32,676 nucleotides of DNA from JBBCJT01 sp037190665 (GTDB lineage: Bacteria > Pseudomonadota > Alphaproteobacteria > Acetobacterales > Acetobacteraceae). The stretch lies in contig JBBCJT010000189.1 of the NCBI GenBank assembly GCA_037190665.1, forward strand, positions 1-32,676, given 5' to 3'. Below, in pieces: positions 1 through 7,608 of this stretch. Numbering within the stretch: the stretch's first letter is position 1; each line of letters starts with the position of its first letter. The notes beneath the pieces are model-generated. The model saw nothing but the letters and a program-made list of their open reading frames with translations, ran no database searches and was not told the DNA's origin. The position numbers and the translations under genes were made by a program.

Positions 1-2
1 CC

Positions 3-74
3 GATCCGGCGCGCATCCCGTACCGCAAGGCGCGCCGCCCTCTTGCACCGTTGGATCCGAACCCATGGATGTAG
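3..74 (+). CDS. possible C-terminal end of an upstream gene (partial)
   Basis: The frame starting at base 3 stays open from the window edge to a TAG at 72-74 and encodes 23 residues ending in PNPWM. The stop overlaps the next gene's ATG (65-67) by ten bases, a spacing common in operons. Nothing in 23 residues identifies a family. The neighbouring frame 2 is also open to the edge, so the downstream gene could instead start outside the window, and this may not be a real gene end. Confidence 0.3.
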   Translation, partial: DPARIPYRKARRPLAPLDPNPWM

Positions 75-1354
75 GCCAGCCCGATCCCCTCACCGCCCGC
101 GACCCGCTGATCGCGGACTACACGCTCGATGCGCTGGTGAAGGGCATTCCGCCGAAGGCATCGCTGCGGCTCGGCGATATCGGCGCGCAGGGGTGGAACC
201 TGCTGCGCGGAGACCTGCCGATGCCCGCCGCGGTGCTGCGCACCGACATCCTGCGCCGCAACTCCGACTGGATGATACGCTTCGCGCGCGGCCAGGGGCT
301 CGATCTGTGCCCGCACGGCAAGACGACGATGGCCCCCCAGCTCTGGGCGCTGCAGCTAGCGGACGGCTGCTGGGGCATCACGGTCGCGACCGTCCAGCAA
401 CTTTCCGTGGCACTGCGCTTCGGCGTGACGCGGGCGATCCTCGCCAACCAGCCGATCGGGCGGCTCGCCGCCGACGCCTGCATCGCCGCACTTGCGACCT
501 GCGACCTGCACGTGCTCGCCGACAGCGAGGCTGTGGTGGCGGGTCTTGCCGAAGCCGCGCGGCGCGCTCCGCCCGCGCGGCCGTTGAAGGTGCTGATCGA
601 GGTCGGCGCGATGGGCGGGCGCACCGGCGCGCGCACCACGGACCAGGCGCTCGCCGTCGCGCGCGCCGTCGCCGCGGCCCCCGGGCTCGTGGTCGCGGGC
701 GTCGAGGCGTTCGAGGGCATCCTGCCCGATCCGGCCGCGGTCGATTCCTTCCTCGACGGGCTGGTGGCGACCGCGAAGGCGATCGCGGCGGAGAACCTGT
801 TCGGCGCCGAGGAAGTGCTGCTGACCGCCGGCGGCACCGCCTTCTTCGATCGCATCGGCCCGCGCTTCGCCGCCGCCGATCTCGGCCGCAAGGTGCGCCG
901 CGTGCTGCGGTCCGGCTGCTACATCACGCATGATTCCGCCGGCTACGAGGATGCGTACCGCCGCATGCGCGCCGAGGCAGCGCTGTCCTTCCCGGACTGG
1001 GACCTGCAGCCGGCGCTGGAGATCTGGGCGGCGGTGCAGTCGCGGCCGGAACCGAAGCTCGCCATCCTCACGCTCGGCAAGCGCGACATCAGCTACGATT
1101 CCGCGCTGCCCCTGCCGCGTTTCTGGTTCCGCCCCGGCGCGATGGAGGCGCCGCAGCCGCTCGCCTTCCACACCGTGCGCGGACTGAACGACCAGCACGG
1201 CTACTGCATGGGACCGGAGAACACGCCGCTGCAGGTCGGCGATCTCGTCTGCCTCGGCATCGGCCATCCCTGCCTGACCTTCGACCGCTGGCAGGTGATG
1301 CTGCTCGCCGATGCGGACTACAACGTGACGGGCGCGATCCGGACGTTCTTCTAG
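65..1354 (+). CDS. fold-type III PLP enzyme, D-threonine aldolase / D-serine dehydratase-like
   Basis: The 429-residue product matches the alanine racemase N-terminal barrel family that includes metal-dependent D-threonine aldolases and DSD1-type D-serine dehydratases. The PLP lysine is K86 in the motif PHGKTT. The C-terminal metal-site signature is a histidine and cysteine two apart, H401-P-C403 in GHPCLTFD, as in DSD1-type enzymes. Likely chemistry is cleavage or deamination of a D-amino acid or beta-hydroxy-D-amino acid in the cytoplasm; the exact substrate cannot be read. No clear ribosome-binding site precedes ATG 65 and the frame is open upstream, so the start is uncertain. It faces the GntR gene tail-to-tail and probably belongs to the same catabolic locus. 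Confidence 0.82.
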   Translation: MDVGQPDPLTARDPLIADYTLDALVKGIPPKASLRLGDIGAQGWNLLRGDLPMPAAVLRTDILRRNSDWMIRFARGQGLDLCPHGKTTMAPQLWALQLADGCWGITVATVQQLSVALRFGVTRAILANQPIGRLAADACIAALATCDLHVLADSEAVVAGLAEAARRAPPARPLKVLIEVGAMGGRTGARTTDQALAVARAVAAAPGLVVAGVEAFEGILPDPAAVDSFLDGLVATAKAIAAENLFGAEEVLLTAGGTAFFDRIGPRFAAADLGRKVRRVLRSGCYITHDSAGYEDAYRRMRAEAALSFPDWDLQPALEIWAAVQSRPEPKLAILTLGKRDISYDSALPLPRFWFRPGAMEAPQPLAFHTVRGLNDQHGYCMGPENTPLQVGDLVCLGIGHPCLTFDRWQVMLLADADYNVTGAIRTFF

Positions 1355-1367
1355 AGGTCCTTCGATA

Positions 1368-1392
1368 AGCCGGCACCGGGCCGGTGCCGGCT
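1368..1392. terminator. hairpin between convergent genes
   Basis: A perfect 12-bp inverted repeat, 1368-1379 with 1381-1392 around a single G, fills the 56-base gap between the converging aldolase-like and GntR genes. There is no T-run on either side, so it is terminator-like rather than a canonical intrinsic terminator. Confidence 0.5.
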
Positions 1393-1410
1393 CCACGCGA
1401 GCGGAATGCT

Positions 1411-2190
1411 CTAATCCCCCCCGCCGCCCGGCACGACCGGGCCGAAGACCATGCGGTACTGGTAGCGCGCCGGGTTGTAGCGGACCATCGTGCGCTCCAC
1501 CGGCACGCCCGCCGGATCGCGCGCGACGCGGACGACGCGCAGCAGCGCTGACCCCGGCGCCATGCCCAGCGCGCGCGCGATCGCCGCGTCGGCCGGTTCC
1601 GCATCGATCACCTGTTCGGCGGAAGCGATCTGCACGCCGGCGCGCTCCAGCAGCACGACCAGCGGCGTGGTCGCGAGCGCCGCGCGATCGAAGCTGCGGC
1701 CCACCGGTTCCGGCAGCCAGCTCGTGACGTGGGAAAAAGGCTGGCCGCGTTCCACGCGCACGCGCACCGCGCGCTGCACCTTCGTCCCCTCCGGCACGGC
1801 GAGGGCGGCGGCCACATCCGCATCCGCCCGGACATAGGCGAAGGCGAGCAGCTTCACCTGCGTCTCGCGCCCCATGGCGAAGCTGTTCTCGACCAGCCCG
1901 GCGATGCTCGCGAGCACCGCCTTGTCGGACGGGCGCACCACCTCCGTCCCGCGGCCCCGCTGGCGGCGCACCAGCCCGGCGGCGGCAAGTTCACCGAAGG
2001 CGCGCTGCACGGTGATGCGGGAGACGCCGAGCGAGGAGGCGAGATCGTTCTCCGCCGGCAGCAGGCTGCCTTCGGGGCAGCGCCCGTCGAGGATGCGCCG
2101 GCGCAGCGCCGCCTGGAGCTGGGCATAGAGCGGCAGCGGACTTTCCGGCCGCAGCACGATGCCGAGGCCATGGTCAGCCATCGTCGTCAT
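1411..2190 (-). CDS. GntR-family transcriptional regulator, HutC/UTRA subfamily
   Basis: The product has 259 residues. Residues about 18-90 form a GntR winged helix (PLYAQLQAALRRRI, then SRITVQRAFGELAAAGLVRR). Residues about 105-250 form a UTRA effector-binding domain ending in the typical YNPARYQYRM. HutC-type regulators usually repress catabolic genes until a small-molecule ligand binds. ATG 2190 was chosen because GGAGG lies ten bases upstream; a second ATG at 2181 is possible. It is divergent from the hydrolase operon, and the 89-base gap between them carries an AT-rich palindrome, so it probably controls that operon and itself. Confidence 0.9.
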   Translation of the reverse strand: MTTMADHGLGIVLRPESPLPLYAQLQAALRRRILDGRCPEGSLLPAENDLASSLGVSRITVQRAFGELAAAGLVRRQRGRGTEVVRPSDKAVLASIAGLVENSFAMGRETQVKLLAFAYVRADADVAAALAVPEGTKVQRAVRVRVERGQPFSHVTSWLPEPVGRSFDRAALATTPLVVLLERAGVQIASAEQVIDAEPADAAIARALGMAPGSALLRVVRVARDPAGVPVERTMVRYNPARYQYRMVFGPVVPGGGGD

Positions 2191-2216
2191 CGGCGGGTTG
2201 CCTCCAATTCACATAT

Positions 2217-2226
2217 TGATATATCA
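2217..2226. promoter_or_regulatory. candidate GntR operator
   Basis: TGATATATCA is a perfect 10-bp palindrome inside an unusually AT-rich patch (about 2206-2231) of the divergent gap between the GntR gene and the first hydrolase gene. HutC-type regulators bind short AT-centred palindromes next to their own genes. Assignment as the operator is inference from position. Confidence 0.5.
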
Positions 2227-2279
2227 TTTCTCCACAGACAAGGCAGGCGCGACCACGCGCCGCCCGCAAGGAGGATGGC

Positions 2280-2951
2280 GTGGCCGAACCGGACTACATC
2301 GCCGCCTATACGCATGGCGAGCGCTGCGTGCCCGCCCGCGCCGCGCTGGTGCTGGTGGACATGCAGTACGCCACCGGTTCGCGGCAGGGCGCGCTGGCGC
2401 GGCGGCATCTGGACGATCCGGCCACGCGCGACGCGCTGACCTACCGCTTCGACCGCATCGAACACCTCGTCGTGCCCAACCAGCAGCGCCTGATCGCCGA
2501 CTGCCGCCGATCCGGCGCGCGTGTCGTCTATATCCGCAACGGCGCGCGGCGGCCGGATGCGGCGGACGCGGCTCCGCACATGCGGCGGCTGTACCGCGAC
2601 CTCGCCTGCCATCACGGCAGTCCCGAGCATCGCATCCTCGATGAGCTGGCGCCCGAGCCCGGCGACATCATCGTCGACAAGTCCACGATCGGGGCCTTCG
2701 CGTCCACCGGCATCGACTCCGTGCTGCGCGCGCTGTCGGTCTCGCACCTTATCGTCACCGGCATCTCGACCAACATGTGCGTCGAGACCACGGCACGGGA
2801 AGCGGCCGACCGCGGCTATGCGGTCACGCTGGTGGAGGACGCCTGCGCGACCACGCATGCCGACCTGCACGCCTCCACGCTGCGCAACTTCTCCCGGCTG
2901 TTCGGCCGCGTGCGCAGCACCGGGGACATCCACACCGAACTCGCCACCTGA
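2280..2951 (+). CDS. isochorismatase-family cysteine hydrolase (first of two)
   Basis: The 223-residue single-domain alpha/beta hydrolase has the family catalytic triad: D27 in LVLVDMQ, K134 in VDKSTIGAF and C167 in STNMCVET. The family includes N-carbamoylsarcosine amidase, ureidoacrylate, biuret and maleamate amidohydrolases, so amide or carbamoyl hydrolysis is the likely reaction. Start is GTG 2280, five bases after AAGGAGG at 2268-2274; an ATG at 2275 is out of frame. It is the first gene of a four-gene run divergent from the GntR regulator. The substrate cannot be assigned. Confidence 0.88.
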   Translation: MAEPDYIAAYTHGERCVPARAALVLVDMQYATGSRQGALARRHLDDPATRDALTYRFDRIEHLVVPNQQRLIADCRRSGARVVYIRNGARRPDAADAAPHMRRLYRDLACHHGSPEHRILDELAPEPGDIIVDKSTIGAFASTGIDSVLRALSVSHLIVTGISTNMCVETTAREAADRGYAVTLVEDACATTHADLHASTLRNFSRLFGRVRSTGDIHTELAT

Positions 2952-2981
2952 CGGCCGCGCAGCGCAACGGGGACCATCCGC

Positions 2982-3674
2982 ATGACCGACAAGCTTGAGA
3001 AATGGCGCGGCTACGTGCCGGACGAGGAGCTGGAGACGTACCGCAAGGGCGGCTTCGCGCGGCGCATCGGCTTCGGCCGGCGGCCCGCGCTGCTCAACAT
3101 CGACACCACCTACATGTTCGTCGATCCGGCCTATTCGCAGTGCGGCGCCGAGATGCCGCAGATGATCGCGGCCCTGGTGAAGCTGACCGGGGCGTTCCGC
3201 GCGCTCAACCTGCCGATCTACTACTCGCGCCGCGACGACCGCAGCCACCCGACCTATCGCGGCCGCTGGAACGACAAGCTCGGCGTGGCCGGAGACTATC
3301 AGTACAGCCGCGATCCGCGCGCCGACGAATGGCCCGAAGCCTACGCGCCGCGCCCGCAGGACCGCGTCGTGTCGAAGAACAAGCCCTCCTGCTTCTTCCA
3401 GACACCGCTCGACACCTTCCTGCGCTACGACGAGGTGGACACGCTGGTGATCTGCGGCATCTCCACCTCCGGCTGCGTGCGGCACGGGGCGGTGGATGCC
3501 TTCTCCCACAATTTCCGCCCGATCGTGGTCGCCGATGCCTGCGGCGACCGCAGTCCCACGGCGCACAAGGCGAACCTGTTCGACATGGACATGAAGTTCT
3601 GCGACGTGGAGACGCTCGACTACGTGCTCCGCGAACTCGATACCCGCTACGGGCGCGGAAAGCTCGCGGCATGA
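2982..3674 (+). CDS. isochorismatase-family hydrolase, N-carbamoylsarcosine amidase-like (second of two)
   Basis: The 230-residue product carries the triad D41 (LLNIDTTYMF), K132 (VVSKNKPSCFF) and C165 (ISTSGCVRHGAVDAF). The N-terminal extension of about 35 residues and the KPSCFFQTPL segment resemble N-carbamoylsarcosine amidase-type enzymes more than isochorismatase proper. It lies 30 bases behind the first hydrolase and its stop overlaps the next ATG (ATGA at 3671-3674), so the three are almost certainly co-translated. It is clearly diverged from the first hydrolase, so the two probably act on different amides in one pathway. Confidence 0.87.
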   Translation: MTDKLEKWRGYVPDEELETYRKGGFARRIGFGRRPALLNIDTTYMFVDPAYSQCGAEMPQMIAALVKLTGAFRALNLPIYYSRRDDRSHPTYRGRWNDKLGVAGDYQYSRDPRADEWPEAYAPRPQDRVVSKNKPSCFFQTPLDTFLRYDEVDTLVICGISTSGCVRHGAVDAFSHNFRPIVVADACGDRSPTAHKANLFDMDMKFCDVETLDYVLRELDTRYGRGKLAA

Positions 3675-4588
3675 GCGCGCCGGTCTTCCCCATCGGCCTT
3701 GCCGACGCGCCCGACCGCAACGCGCGACTGCGCACGCTGCTGAACGGGCCCGACCTGTTCCTCGCCCCCGGCGCCTTCGACTGCGTCAGCGCGCGGCTGG
3801 TCGATGCGGCCGGGTTCGACGCGCTCTACATCACCGGCTCCGGCGTCTCGATGAGCGCGCTTGGCGCGCCGGACGTCGCCGCGCTGTCCTTCGGCGAGAT
3901 CCTCGACCGGGTGAAGCGCATCTGCGACGTCGTCTCGATCCCGGTGATCGCGGACGGCGATACCGGCTATGGCGGCCCGCTCAACGTCATCCGCACGGTG
4001 CGCGAGTTCGAGCGCGCAGGCGTCAGCGCCATCCAGATCGAGGATCAGGAATGGCCGAAGAAATGCGGCCATGAGCCGGGGCGGCGTCTGGTTCCCGTCC
4101 GCGAGATGGTCGGGCGGCTGCATGCGGCGCTGGATGCCCGCCGCGACGGCGACTTCGCCGTGATCGCGCGCACCGACGCGCGCGGCGGCGAAGGTCTCGC
4201 CGTCGCGCTGGAACGCGGCCAGGCCTATCGCGAGGCCGGCGCGGATGTCGTGTTCATCGAAAGCCCGCAGAGCGAGGCAGAGCTTGCGCAGATCGGCGCC
4301 ACCTTCCCCGGCGTGCCACTGCTCGCGAACATGGTGGAAGGCGGCCGGACGCCGATCCTGCCGGCGGCGCACCTGCAATCACTGGGCTTCCGGCTCGCCA
4401 TCTACCCGAACGCGCTGACGCGGCTGTTCGCGAAGGCGGGATCGGACATGCTCGCCTCGCTGCGCGAGGAAGGCAGCACCGCCGCCTATGCCGACCGCAT
4501 GCTCGACCACGGCGCGCTGTGGTCGCTGTTCGACAATGCCCGCTGGCGCGCCCTCGAAGACCGCTACGCCCCGCCATCCGCGACCTGA
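3671..4588 (+). CDS. PEP mutase / isocitrate lyase family lyase
   Basis: The 305-residue TIM-barrel protein carries the superfamily Mg-binding motif DGDTGYGG (95-102), the IEDQ segment (123-126) and KKCGH (130-134), which holds the mobile-loop cysteine of isocitrate and methylisocitrate lyases. It could cleave a 2-methylisocitrate- or 2,3-dimethylmalate-like acid or act as an oxaloacetate decarboxylase; the sequence does not decide. Its ATG overlaps the preceding stop by four bases. In the cluster it would plausibly convert the carbon skeleton released by the two hydrolases into central metabolites. Confidence 0.88.
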   Translation: MSAPVFPIGLADAPDRNARLRTLLNGPDLFLAPGAFDCVSARLVDAAGFDALYITGSGVSMSALGAPDVAALSFGEILDRVKRICDVVSIPVIADGDTGYGGPLNVIRTVREFERAGVSAIQIEDQEWPKKCGHEPGRRLVPVREMVGRLHAALDARRDGDFAVIARTDARGGEGLAVALERGQAYREAGADVVFIESPQSEAELAQIGATFPGVPLLANMVEGGRTPILPAAHLQSLGFRLAIYPNALTRLFAKAGSDMLASLREEGSTAAYADRMLDHGALWSLFDNARWRALEDRYAPPSAT

Positions 4589-4607
4589 TCCGCCCGGAGA
4601 TGCCACG

Positions 4608-5585
4608 ATGACGCTGTCCCGCCGCCTTGTCCTCGGCTCCTCGCTCGCATTGCCGGCACTGCATGCCGCGCGGGCGCAGGATGCCTTCCCCTCCCGCCCG
4701 ATCCGGCTCGTCGTGCCCTTCCCGCCGGGCGGCTCCACCGACGTGATCGGCCGCGTGATCGCGGGCGAGTTGCAGACGCGGCTCAAGCAGAGCGTGGTGG
4801 TGGACAACCGCCCCGGCGCGTCGGGCACCGTGGGATCGGCGAGCGTCGTGCGCTCCCCGGCCGACGGCTACACGCTGCTGTTCTCCAACGTCGCCTCGCA
4901 GGGGGTGATGCCGGCGCTGTCGCCGCAGAACGTGACCTTCGATCCGGTCGGCGACTTCACCCATATCGGCATGATCGGCGTCTACTGGGCGACGCTGATC
5001 GTGCATGCGAGCTTCCCGGCGAAGACGCTCGCCGAGTTCATCGCGGAAGCGAAGAAGCGGCCGGGCGAGATCAACTTCGCCACGTCCGGCATCGGTTCCT
5101 CGCCGCATCTGTTCGCGGAGATCCTGAAGCTCGATGCCGGCATCGACATCGTCCACGTGCCCTATCGCGGCGCGGGCCCGGCGTTGACCGCGCTGCTCGC
5201 CAACGAGGTGCCGGCGATGGCGGACAGCCTGCCGTCCTCCACGCCGCATATCCGCTCCGGCGCGGTGCGCGCGCTCGGCGTTTCCTCCGCCGAGCGCGTC
5301 GCCGCCTTCCCGGACCTGCCGACCTTTGCCGAGCAGGGCTTCCCGCGCATGGCGGTGGACAACTGGTACGGCATCTCCGCCCCGCCCGGCCTGCCGGCGC
5401 CGGTGCAGGCCACGATCGCGGCGGCGCTGAACGACAGCCTGAACGATCCGGCCGTCGCCGAGCGGCTGCGCGGCCTCGGGCTGGAGCCGAAGGTGATGAA
5501 CGGCGAGGCGTTCCGCACCTTCATCGCGGAGATGTTCGCGCTGTGGAAGGGCATCGTGAAGGACGCGAACGTCCGCGTGGACTGA
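4608..5585 (+). CDS. Bug/TctC-type periplasmic substrate-binding protein
   Basis: The 325-residue product is a tripartite tricarboxylate transporter receptor. The export signal (residues 1-23, ending ARA before QDAFP) has SRRLVLG near its start, which could be a weak Tat motif. The mature part begins with the family hallmark FPSRPIRLVVPFPPGGSTD and contains the conserved NRPGASG and VPYRGAGPALT. No TctA or TctB membrane component lies in the window, as is usual for these expanded receptor families. As last gene of the GntR-linked operon it probably delivers or senses the cluster's substrate, likely a carboxylate or amide. Confidence 0.9.
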   Translation: MTLSRRLVLGSSLALPALHAARAQDAFPSRPIRLVVPFPPGGSTDVIGRVIAGELQTRLKQSVVVDNRPGASGTVGSASVVRSPADGYTLLFSNVASQGVMPALSPQNVTFDPVGDFTHIGMIGVYWATLIVHASFPAKTLAEFIAEAKKRPGEINFATSGIGSSPHLFAEILKLDAGIDIVHVPYRGAGPALTALLANEVPAMADSLPSSTPHIRSGAVRALGVSSAERVAAFPDLPTFAEQGFPRMAVDNWYGISAPPGLPAPVQATIAAALNDSLNDPAVAERLRGLGLEPKVMNGEAFRTFIAEMFALWKGIVKDANVRVD

Positions 5586-5597
5586 TGGCGGCGGCGC

Positions 5598-5794
5598 CTC
5601 TCGTCAGCTCCGGCCCCTGACCTGTTGCAGCGGAAGGGGGAGATAGACGAGAGAGGCAAGGACCATCCCGCAAAGTCCCCTCTCCCGCCCGGCGGGAGAG
5701 GGACAGGGTGAGGGGGGTTGCGCGGAGGCTGAACCTCGCCGTGGTGCTGGCGGACGCACCCTCACCCCGGCCCTCTCCCGCAGGCGGGAGAGGG
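5598..5794. repeat. paired palindromic extragenic repeats (REP-like, inverted)
   Basis: This 197-base block fills most of the 270-base gap between the convergent binding-protein and recO genes. It holds two hairpins with the same core: a 12-bp stem at 5678-5689/5691-5702 and an 11-bp stem at 5771-5781/5784-5794. The two are inverted to each other, and each is flanked on its inner side by GGGTGAGGG or its complement. An outer pair, CTCTCGTC at 5598-5605 and GACGAGAG at 5646-5653, adds a longer stem. The block could act as a bidirectional terminator. Related copies occur at 10504-10527 and, degenerate, at 18031-18136. Confidence 0.8.
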
Positions 5795-5855
5795 AGAAAG
5801 TCACGACCGTTCGCAAGAGTCCTGCGTGTGGGCGCCCCGCCTTGCGCGCGGGCTG

Positions 5856-6599
5856 TCAGCCCCCACCCTCCCGCACGCGCGCATCGATGCGGTCCGCAAG
5901 CATCACGCGCGCCTGCGGCAGCGGGCGGTGTTGCAAGCCGAACGCGTCGCGTTCGAGGAAATGGCCCGTCAGCCGCAGCCCGTCCCGCCAGTCTTCCGCC
6001 CCGGCCCCCTCCGCCCCGCACAGGAACGCTGGCAGCTTGAGCAGCCGCTCCGCCCACACGCCCGCCGCCGCACGGCTGACCGCGCGGCCCGAGCGCGGCG
6101 AGACAAAGGCAAGGTCCTCCGCCTCCCCCGTCACCGCGCAGCGCGCGAGGTCGAGCCCGTAGCCGATCTCCGCCAGCAGCGTGACTTCCCATGCGACGTA
6201 GTCGGGCAGCGCGCGCTCTCCCTCGCCCAGCCGCAGCACCAGATGCAGCAGGCCGTCGAACACGCGCGGATGCGCCTCCCGCTCCGGCAACGCCCCTTCG
6301 GCCACCGCGCAGCCGGCGGCGAGGATCGCGAGCGCGGTCGCGTCCTGCATCGCGAGCGCGGCGCCGGGATGGACGAGTTCGGCGGCGAACGCGCCGAGCT
6401 GGTCGGACAGCCGCGCGATCCAGCGGCACTGGATCAGGTTACCCGGCAGCCACACCGCCGCCTGCCCGCGCGCCGCCCCGCCCTTGACGAGACCGCGATG
6501 GCGGCCGTGCTCGCGCGTCAGCACCGTGGCGACCGCGCCGCCCTCGCCGTAGGGCCGCGCGTCGAGAACGATGGCGGGAGCCGTCCACTCGACGCTCAT
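5856..6599 (-). CDS. recO: DNA repair protein RecO
   Basis: The 247-residue product begins with the OB-fold segment EWTAPAIVLDARPYGEGGAV followed by TREHGRHRGLVKGGA, as in RecO, and has the helical C-terminal domain with ALPDYVAWEVTLLAEIGYGLDL. RecO loads RecA on SSB-coated DNA together with RecR in the RecF pathway. The zinc-binding cysteine cluster of some RecO proteins is absent; only isolated cysteines remain, as is common in alphaproteobacteria. Start ATG 6599 lies 13 bases after the upstream gene's stop. Its place downstream of rnc and era is the usual alphaproteobacterial order, apart from the extra gene in between. Confidence 0.93.
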   Translation of the reverse strand: MSVEWTAPAIVLDARPYGEGGAVATVLTREHGRHRGLVKGGAARGQAAVWLPGNLIQCRWIARLSDQLGAFAAELVHPGAALAMQDATALAILAAGCAVAEGALPEREAHPRVFDGLLHLVLRLGEGERALPDYVAWEVTLLAEIGYGLDLARCAVTGEAEDLAFVSPRSGRAVSRAAAGVWAERLLKLPAFLCGAEGAGAEDWRDGLRLTGHFLERDAFGLQHRPLPQARVMLADRIDARVREGGG

Positions 6600-6612
6600 G
6601 CCGCCCCGTCGA

Positions 6613-7608
6613 TCAACGAAGCCCGGGCAGGATGAGGTCGATCAGCCGCGCATGCAGCGCCTCGCGGTCCGGCACCTCGCACAGGGCCGGCGGCTCGCCT
6701 GCCTCGCGCAGGATCGCGGCCCCGCGCGGCGTGCAGGCGCCGAAGCTGGCGAAGGGCGTGGCCCCCTCCAGCGCCGCGTGCGACAGGCCGGCGATCGCCG
6801 GCAACGGCGCGACCTCCAGACCGCCGAGGCGGATCAGCCGCACCGGCGCGGCAACGGCGGACAGGCTCGTGGGATCGAACGCGGCGGCGAATTCAGGGGC
6901 TACCGCAACGACGGCGCGCACCCGGTCGTCCCGGTGCGAGGCGGCAAGCCGCGCCGGCTCCACGCGATCCAGCGACACGCCCTCGCGCGCGAAAGCGGCG
7001 CAGTCGAACCCGTCCGCGCCGTCATCGCAGGCGCGGGCGAAGCGGGCCGGGTCGATCCGTGCGCCGGCGAGGGCGAGAGCGGCGGTCCCGCCCAGCAGGA
7101 CGCCGAGGGCTGAGACGCACGCCATGTCGATCCGCGCCGCCCACTCCGCGTCACCGGCGAGCGCGGTCAGCGCGGCGGACAGGTCGGCGGGGCGCAGCCA
7201 GATCTCGGGCAGCGCCGCGCCGGCCGTCTCCGGCGGCGCGCCGGCCGGAAGCGGGGCAGCCACGACAAAGCCGCGCCTGGCCAGCGCGGCGGCGATCCAG
7301 CCGCCAGTGTGCGGCGCCGCCCGCAGCCCGCCATGGGACAGCAGCACGAGGGGAAGCCGGCCCGGCGCGACGGACGCGCCCTCGAACGCCGGCGTGCCGG
7401 CGAAGACGGCATTGCGGCCGATCGCGGCCCCGGTCCCCGTGCCCGCCTGCGCCGGATACCAGAGCGCCACCCGGATGCTGCCGCCCCGATGCGAAGCCGG
7501 GGCCGACAGGGTGCGGAACCCGACCGCGGCATCCGTCTGCGCCCACACCGGCAGGGCGACCGCCGCCAGTAGGGCGAGCCCCGTCCGGCGCGGCAGCATC
7601 GCGTTCAC
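6613..7608 (-). CDS. secreted dienelactone hydrolase-like protein lacking the nucleophile
   Basis: The product has 331 residues from GTG 7608, which overlaps the era stop as GTGA, or 328 from ATG 7599. A signal peptide precedes the cleavage site WAQTDA near residue 20. The fold resembles predicted dienelactone hydrolases (COG4188): LWYPAQ, PLVLLSHGGL and the nucleophile elbow before TAALALAGA. The elbow, normally GHSxGG, reads G166-V-L-L-G-G171 (ATG numbering), so leucine 168 replaces the catalytic serine. A histidine remains at 274 (GLSHAAL). It looks like a pseudo-enzyme or a binding protein. It is embedded between era and recO with operon spacing, which is not the usual arrangement. Confidence 0.75.
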   Translation of the reverse strand: MNAMLPRRTGLALLAAVALPVWAQTDAAVGFRTLSAPASHRGGSIRVALWYPAQAGTGTGAAIGRNAVFAGTPAFEGASVAPGRLPLVLLSHGGLRAAPHTGGWIAAALARRGFVVAAPLPAGAPPETAGAALPEIWLRPADLSAALTALAGDAEWAARIDMACVSALGVLLGGTAALALAGARIDPARFARACDDGADGFDCAAFAREGVSLDRVEPARLAASHRDDRVRAVVAVAPEFAAAFDPTSLSAVAAPVRLIRLGGLEVAPLPAIAGLSHAALEGATPFASFGACTPRGAAILREAGEPPALCEVPDREALHARLIDLILPGLR

